DNA of 9,422 nt from Phycisphaerales bacterium (GTDB lineage: Bacteria; Planctomycetota; Phycisphaerae; Phycisphaerales; SM1A02): the NCBI GenBank assembly GCA_018882625.1, contig VERO01000075.1, positions 1-9,422 on the forward strand. The letters are read 5' to 3'. The first letter of the stretch is position 1; the number at the start of each line of letters is the position of its first letter. A model generated the notes under the pieces. That model did no database searches. It had not been told where the DNA came from and saw nothing but the letters and a program-made list of their open reading frames with translations. The position numbers and the translations under genes are program-made. Of this stretch, positions 6,593 through 9,422 are shown piece after piece.

Positions 6593-7266
6593 TGCCTGCG
6601 TGGCGATCTGCCGCCGCGTGGTGCACGCTGCTCGCCGTGTTCACGGCGGGCCTCATCGCTGACCTCTGGACCAAGTCGTGGGCGTTTGCCACGGTGGCGG
6701 GCATGCCTGTGGTGCTCGAGCCGCGCGAGGCTGTGGCTGATCCCTCGTACCGGCTGCCGTGGCACTCGGGAGTGCGCGCGCTCCCTTGGGACCTTCTCGA
6801 CTTCCACCTCGTCGTCAACCACGGCGCAGTGTTCGGCATCGGCCAGAACGCGCGCGGGTGGTTCATCGCGTTCACGGTGATCGCCGTAGCCGCAGGCATC
6901 GTCATCTTCGGATGGTGGACGCGCGCGAGCAGCAGGCTCGCGCACATCGGGCTCGGCCTGATCCTGGCCGGCGGCATCGGCAACCTCTACGACAGGTTCG
7001 TGTTCGGCGCCGTGCGCGACTTCCTGCACATGCTGCCGCGCTGGAACCTGCCGTTTGGCCTCTCGTGGCCCGGCGGCAACCGCGAGGTGTTCCCGTGGGT
7101 CTTCAACATCGCAGACGTGATGCTGCTCGCTGGCATGGCGCTGCTGATCATCCACGCGCACCGCGAGGACGCGCGCCGCGCGCGCGAGGCGAAGATCGTG
7201 GCGGGGGCGGGAGTGGCCGCACCCGCATCTGACGCGCCCGCGCCCGAAGGGCCAGCGTCGCCGTGA
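6592..7266 (+). CDS. lspA: Lipoprotein signal peptidase (signal peptidase II)
   Basis: Inner-membrane aspartic protease that removes the signal peptide of diacylglyceryl-modified prolipoproteins. The product is 224 residues, longer than the usual ~160. Visible: membrane segment 1 with DLWTK (24-28), VVNHGAVFGIG (74-84), a second segment (about 90-108), a third (about 116-132) leading to GGIGNLYDRFVFGAVRDF (127-144) with catalytic Asp134, and FNIADVMLLAGMALLII (171-187) with catalytic Asp175. The extra length lies in two loops (about 40-70 and 148-168) and an Ala/Pro-rich tail of about 35 residues after the last membrane segment. The start overlaps the stop of the DksA-like gene by one base (TGATG), which implies translational coupling and rejects the longer upstream frame. 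Shares the promoter at 5256. Confidence 0.93.
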   Translation: MPAWRSAAAWCTLLAVFTAGLIADLWTKSWAFATVAGMPVVLEPREAVADPSYRLPWHSGVRALPWDLLDFHLVVNHGAVFGIGQNARGWFIAFTVIAVAAGIVIFGWWTRASSRLAHIGLGLILAGGIGNLYDRFVFGAVRDFLHMLPRWNLPFGLSWPGGNREVFPWVFNIADVMLLAGMALLIIHAHREDARRAREAKIVAGAGVAAPASDAPAPEGPASP

Positions 7267-7754
7267 GCCTCATCTTCCGTCAGACTCGAATCGGTCTGCA
7301 CGGCAAGCCATTCACGCTATACAAGTTCAAGACGATGCGGGATCCAAGGCCGGGCGAGGATGCGCTCGCGAGCGATGCGCAGCGGCTCACCCGGTGGGGC
7401 AGGTTCCTGCGGTCGACGAGCCTCGACGAGCTTCCCACGCTGTGGAACGTGATCAAGGGCGACATGCGGCTCGTGGGACCGCGGCCGCTGCTGCCGCAGT
7501 ACCTGCCGCTCTATAGCAAGGAGCAGTCTCGCAGGCACGAGGTCAAGCCTGGCATCACGGGATGGGCGCAGGTGAATGGGCGCAATGCCATCTCCTGGGA
7601 GGAGAAGTTCAGGCTCGACGTCTGGTACGTCGACAACAGGTCCGTGTGGCTGGATCTCAAGATCCTCTGGATGACGCTGTGGCAGGTGTTCGCGCGCAAG
7701 GGCATCTCCGCCGAAGGTCACGCGACGATGCCGCCGTTTACTGGCGCACGGTGA
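7263..7754 (+). CDS. Sugar-1-phosphate transferase (PglC/WcaJ catalytic domain), lacking N-terminal membrane hairpin
   Basis: Members move a phospho-sugar from a UDP-sugar to undecaprenyl phosphate, starting glycan assembly at the membrane. The 163-residue product begins at SLIFRQTRIG, which aligns with the VLFRQ block that normally follows ~35 residues of re-entrant membrane helix. The core is complete: FTLYKFKTM (17-25), LDELPTLWNVIKGDM (54-68) with the Asp55-Glu56 catalytic pair, VGPRPLL (71-77), PGITGWAQVNGRN (96-108), FRLDVWYVDN (116-125), and the C-terminal GISAEGHATMPPF (147-159). The GTG start overlaps the lspA stop (GTGA); an in-frame stop at 7230-7232 rules out a longer protein in this frame. 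Either a 5'-truncated gene or an unusual short form. It may act with the WbpM-like dehydratase upstream; substrate is inferred. Confidence 0.82.
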   Translation: MSLIFRQTRIGLHGKPFTLYKFKTMRDPRPGEDALASDAQRLTRWGRFLRSTSLDELPTLWNVIKGDMRLVGPRPLLPQYLPLYSKEQSRRHEVKPGITGWAQVNGRNAISWEEKFRLDVWYVDNRSVWLDLKILWMTLWQVFARKGISAEGHATMPPFTGAR

Positions 7755-8424
7755 TGCCAAGCTTCTCGGGAATCTCCAAGAGGCTCGTGATCTGGTGATC
7801 TGCGTTTCGATCTGGAGGGACTTCGCAGTGTGCGTAGGTGCCGGTGGGTCGCTTGATGTGGATGGTCCGCCAGCCGAGGGCGCGAGGCGCGATGAAGTCC
7901 TTCAACGGGTTATCGCCCACGTACACGAAGGATGCCGTTCCCGGGTACCGAGACATGATCAGTTCGAAGCCCTTGGTGGAAGGCTTCCAGTGCTCACGGC
8001 CGAGTGCCTCGGTGAACACCGGCTTCTCGATCCAGCGCTCGAGCCCCAAGGCGCGCGCCTTGTTGGCTTGCGTGGGCAGGTATCCATCGGAGAGCAATGT
8101 GACCGGCACATGCCCGTGCAGCATCTGGACGGTCGCGAGCGCATCCTCATGCCACGGAAGCTCATCAGGCGGGTGTTCTCGATAGACCTTCAGTAGCTGA
8201 TGCGCCCTGTCGGCCGGCAGATCGGCACCAGAGACTCTCTCATATGCCCGCTGGAACGTATCGCCTCGAGAACCGGCGCGCATCGCAGTGAGACACGCAT
8301 CGCCGAGCCCACGGATGCCCCATGCCCCGAGAGCATGGGCCCCAACCGCACGGAATCCAGACTCTACGAAGGCACTCTCCGGATAGAGCGTGTCATCAAG
8401 ATCGAACACCACTACCGCCGTCAT
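7738..8424 (-). CDS. HAD-superfamily hydrolase
   Basis: Product of 228 residues with the four HAD motifs: FDLDDTLYP (7-15, nucleophile Asp8 and acid/base Asp10), TLLSDGY (109-115), Lys147 in HWKPSTKG (145-152), and YVGDNPLKDF (168-177). A helical cap lies between motifs I and II, as in subfamily I enzymes such as phosphoglycolate-phosphatase-like proteins. The most likely activity is a phosphatase on a small phosphorylated compound; the substrate is unknown. The ATG at 8424 overlaps the stop of the ATP-grasp gene (ATGA), so the pair is probably translated together; the frame is open to 8487 but the extra residues are not HAD-like. The last 17 nt overlap the convergent sugar transferase. Such genes are frequent in surface polysaccharide loci. 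GC is lower than in the left half of the window. Confidence 0.88.
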   Translation of the reverse strand: MTAVVVFDLDDTLYPESAFVESGFRAVGAHALGAWGIRGLGDACLTAMRAGSRGDTFQRAYERVSGADLPADRAHQLLKVYREHPPDELPWHEDALATVQMLHGHVPVTLLSDGYLPTQANKARALGLERWIEKPVFTEALGREHWKPSTKGFELIMSRYPGTASFVYVGDNPLKDFIAPRALGWRTIHIKRPTGTYAHCEVPPDRNADHQITSLLEIPEKLGITVRQ

Positions 8425-9404
8425 GACCGATGCCCATGCACAAACACTGCGCTGTCGTATCGCAGCATGAGAAGGGAATCCTCCCATTCAGGCAGAGCAG
8501 TGGTAGCGCGACGGAGGTGCTCCATGAGGATCCATCGCCCAAAGTGAGCTCCGGCAGCATGAGCCACCGGGTACCCGCCTCCGAATCGGGCGTTGACCTC
8601 GATGATTCGTGGTCCGCGATCGCCGACGATTGCCTGGAAGCAGAATGGACCGCGCAGTCCAGGCATCGCGCTGGCCACCTTGGGTGCAAGATCCATCAGG
8701 TCTGGGCGTCGCTCCGTGAGCGCCTTCGACACTTCTCCGCCCCGCACCTCGAGACGGCGATGTGGAACCGCACACAGCAGCTCGCCATCGGCATTCACGA
8801 AGCAGTTCACGGTGAACTCATCGCCAGCGCACAACTCTTGTGCCACGTACTGATGGGAGTCAATCTCGAGGCCGAGTGCTCGCTGAAGCGACTCGAGTCG
8901 GATAAGTCCAACGGAATTGCTTCCGTCGACCGGCTTCAGAATGACTCGGCCTGGAATCCCCTCGGAGTCGGTGAGGGCATCGGTCAGCCGGAGCGTTCGA
9001 GGCGTAGGAAGGCCAGCATCGGAGAGGGCCTTCGCTGTCAGCAACTTGTCGCGTGCGATACGGATTGCCGCGGGAGACGAGATTACTACGGTCACGCCCA
9101 TCTCAGAGAAACTGGATCGCGCTGCAGCGAGCATCGGCAACTCAGTGTCGATCGTGGGGATCACAACCGATACGTCATGCTGCGTGCACACGCGAAGGAG
9201 ACTCGGGATGTAGTCGGGGCTGGAGCAGCGAGGGACCGCTGCATGATGGTCGGCAGCCATGCATGCCGCGCTCAAGTTCGGGTTGACGTCCACGGCAATG
9301 ACCGTCAGCGCGAGCCCCAACTCTGTGGCATCCGATCGGATGGTCTCAATCAGGTGATGCCTACGTCCCGCGGACGTGACCATGACGGTCACTGACTTAC
9401 TCAT
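8421..9404 (-). CDS. ATP-grasp enzyme, carbamoyl-phosphate-synthase-large-subunit-like
   Basis: Product of 327 residues. It has an N-terminal pre-ATP-grasp fold starting VTVMVTSAGRRHHL (5-18) with VIAVDVNP (35-42) and VVIPTIDTEL (80-89), then the ATP-grasp domain: GRVILKPVDGSNSVGLIRL (152-170) with the ATP-contacting lysine, YVAQELCAGDEFTVN (186-200), and FCFQAIV (254-260) with EVNARFGGGYP (269-279), which carries the metal-binding Glu269 and Asn271. ATP-grasp enzymes join a carboxylate to an amine or similar nucleophile through an acyl-phosphate. The specific partners cannot be read from sequence. It resembles stand-alone ATP-grasp proteins of polysaccharide loci rather than CarB itself, which is far larger. 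The start is set by a GGGGAGG site 6 nt upstream. Coupled to the HAD gene by a 4-nt overlap. Confidence 0.88.
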   Translation of the reverse strand: MSKSVTVMVTSAGRRHHLIETIRSDATELGLALTVIAVDVNPNLSAACMAADHHAAVPRCSSPDYIPSLLRVCTQHDVSVVIPTIDTELPMLAAARSSFSEMGVTVVISSPAAIRIARDKLLTAKALSDAGLPTPRTLRLTDALTDSEGIPGRVILKPVDGSNSVGLIRLESLQRALGLEIDSHQYVAQELCAGDEFTVNCFVNADGELLCAVPHRRLEVRGGEVSKALTERRPDLMDLAPKVASAMPGLRGPFCFQAIVGDRGPRIIEVNARFGGGYPVAHAAGAHFGRWILMEHLRRATTALPEWEDSLLMLRYDSAVFVHGHRS

Positions 9405-9410
9405 GCCCCG

Positions 9411-9417
9411 CCTCCCC
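9411..9417 (-). promoter_or_regulatory. Strong Shine-Dalgarno site of the ATP-grasp gene
   Basis: On the minus strand this reads GGGGAGG, with 6 nt to the ATG at 9404. It is the strongest ribosome site in the window and fixes the start. Any promoter lies beyond the right edge. Confidence 0.75.
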
Positions 9418-9422
9418 AGTGC

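Noticed and set aside
7240..7266. Programmed -1 frameshift that would fuse LspA to the sugar transferase and supply a membrane anchor
   Set aside because: The transferase frame is -1 relative to lspA, but no slippery heptamer or downstream hairpin is seen; stop/restart at GTGA is simpler.

Overview
This window comes from a GC-rich bacterium, most likely a planctomycete of the Phycisphaerae type. The grounds are very high GC in the housekeeping genes, a DksA/TraR-type protein with a long Lys/Ala/Pro-rich N-terminal extension directly coupled to lspA, and a long-loop form of LspA. This placement is inference from gene style, not from a marker gene. No rRNA, tRNA, CRISPR array, transposase or integrase gene was seen.

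Layout. Positions 1-1928 (minus strand) hold two genes: proC (pyrroline-5-carboxylate reductase), and downstream of it an ABC-2 type ATPase that runs off the left edge with a Gly/Ala-rich tail. A 110-bp divergent spacer separates proC from accA (2039-3001, plus), the acetyl-CoA carboxylase carboxyltransferase alpha subunit. After an AT-richer leader of about 226 bp comes a large membrane-anchored UDP-N-acetylglucosamine 4,6-dehydratase of the WbpM/PglF/CapD family (3228-5180, plus). A 191-bp intergenic region follows. It carries a near-consensus sigma70 promoter that drives a tightly packed three-gene unit: the DksA/TraR-like protein (5372-6592), lspA (6592-7266, overlapping by 1 nt) and a sugar-1-phosphate transferase (7263-7754, overlapping by 4 nt). 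On the opposite strand an ATP-grasp enzyme (8421-9404) and a HAD-family hydrolase (7738-8424) form a 4-nt-overlapping pair. Its end converges on, and overlaps by 17 nt, the end of the sugar transferase.

How the genes fit together. The WbpM/PglF-type dehydratase and the sugar-1-phosphate transferase are the classic first steps in making a diNAc-sugar and loading it on a lipid carrier, for a surface polysaccharide or glycoprotein glycan. The ATP-grasp/HAD pair is of a kind often found in surface polysaccharide loci and is visibly lower in GC (about 58-62% in sampled lines, against about 75% in proC), so it may have been acquired. The window therefore looks like the margin of a glycan locus interleaved with housekeeping genes (accA, proC, lspA, dksA-like).

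The most notable points are two. The DksA-like protein has a roughly 270-residue histone-H1-like tail, an (KGGKPx)n repeat and a reduced zinc finger. The sugar transferase has an intact catalytic core but lacks the N-terminal membrane hairpin normally found in the family.
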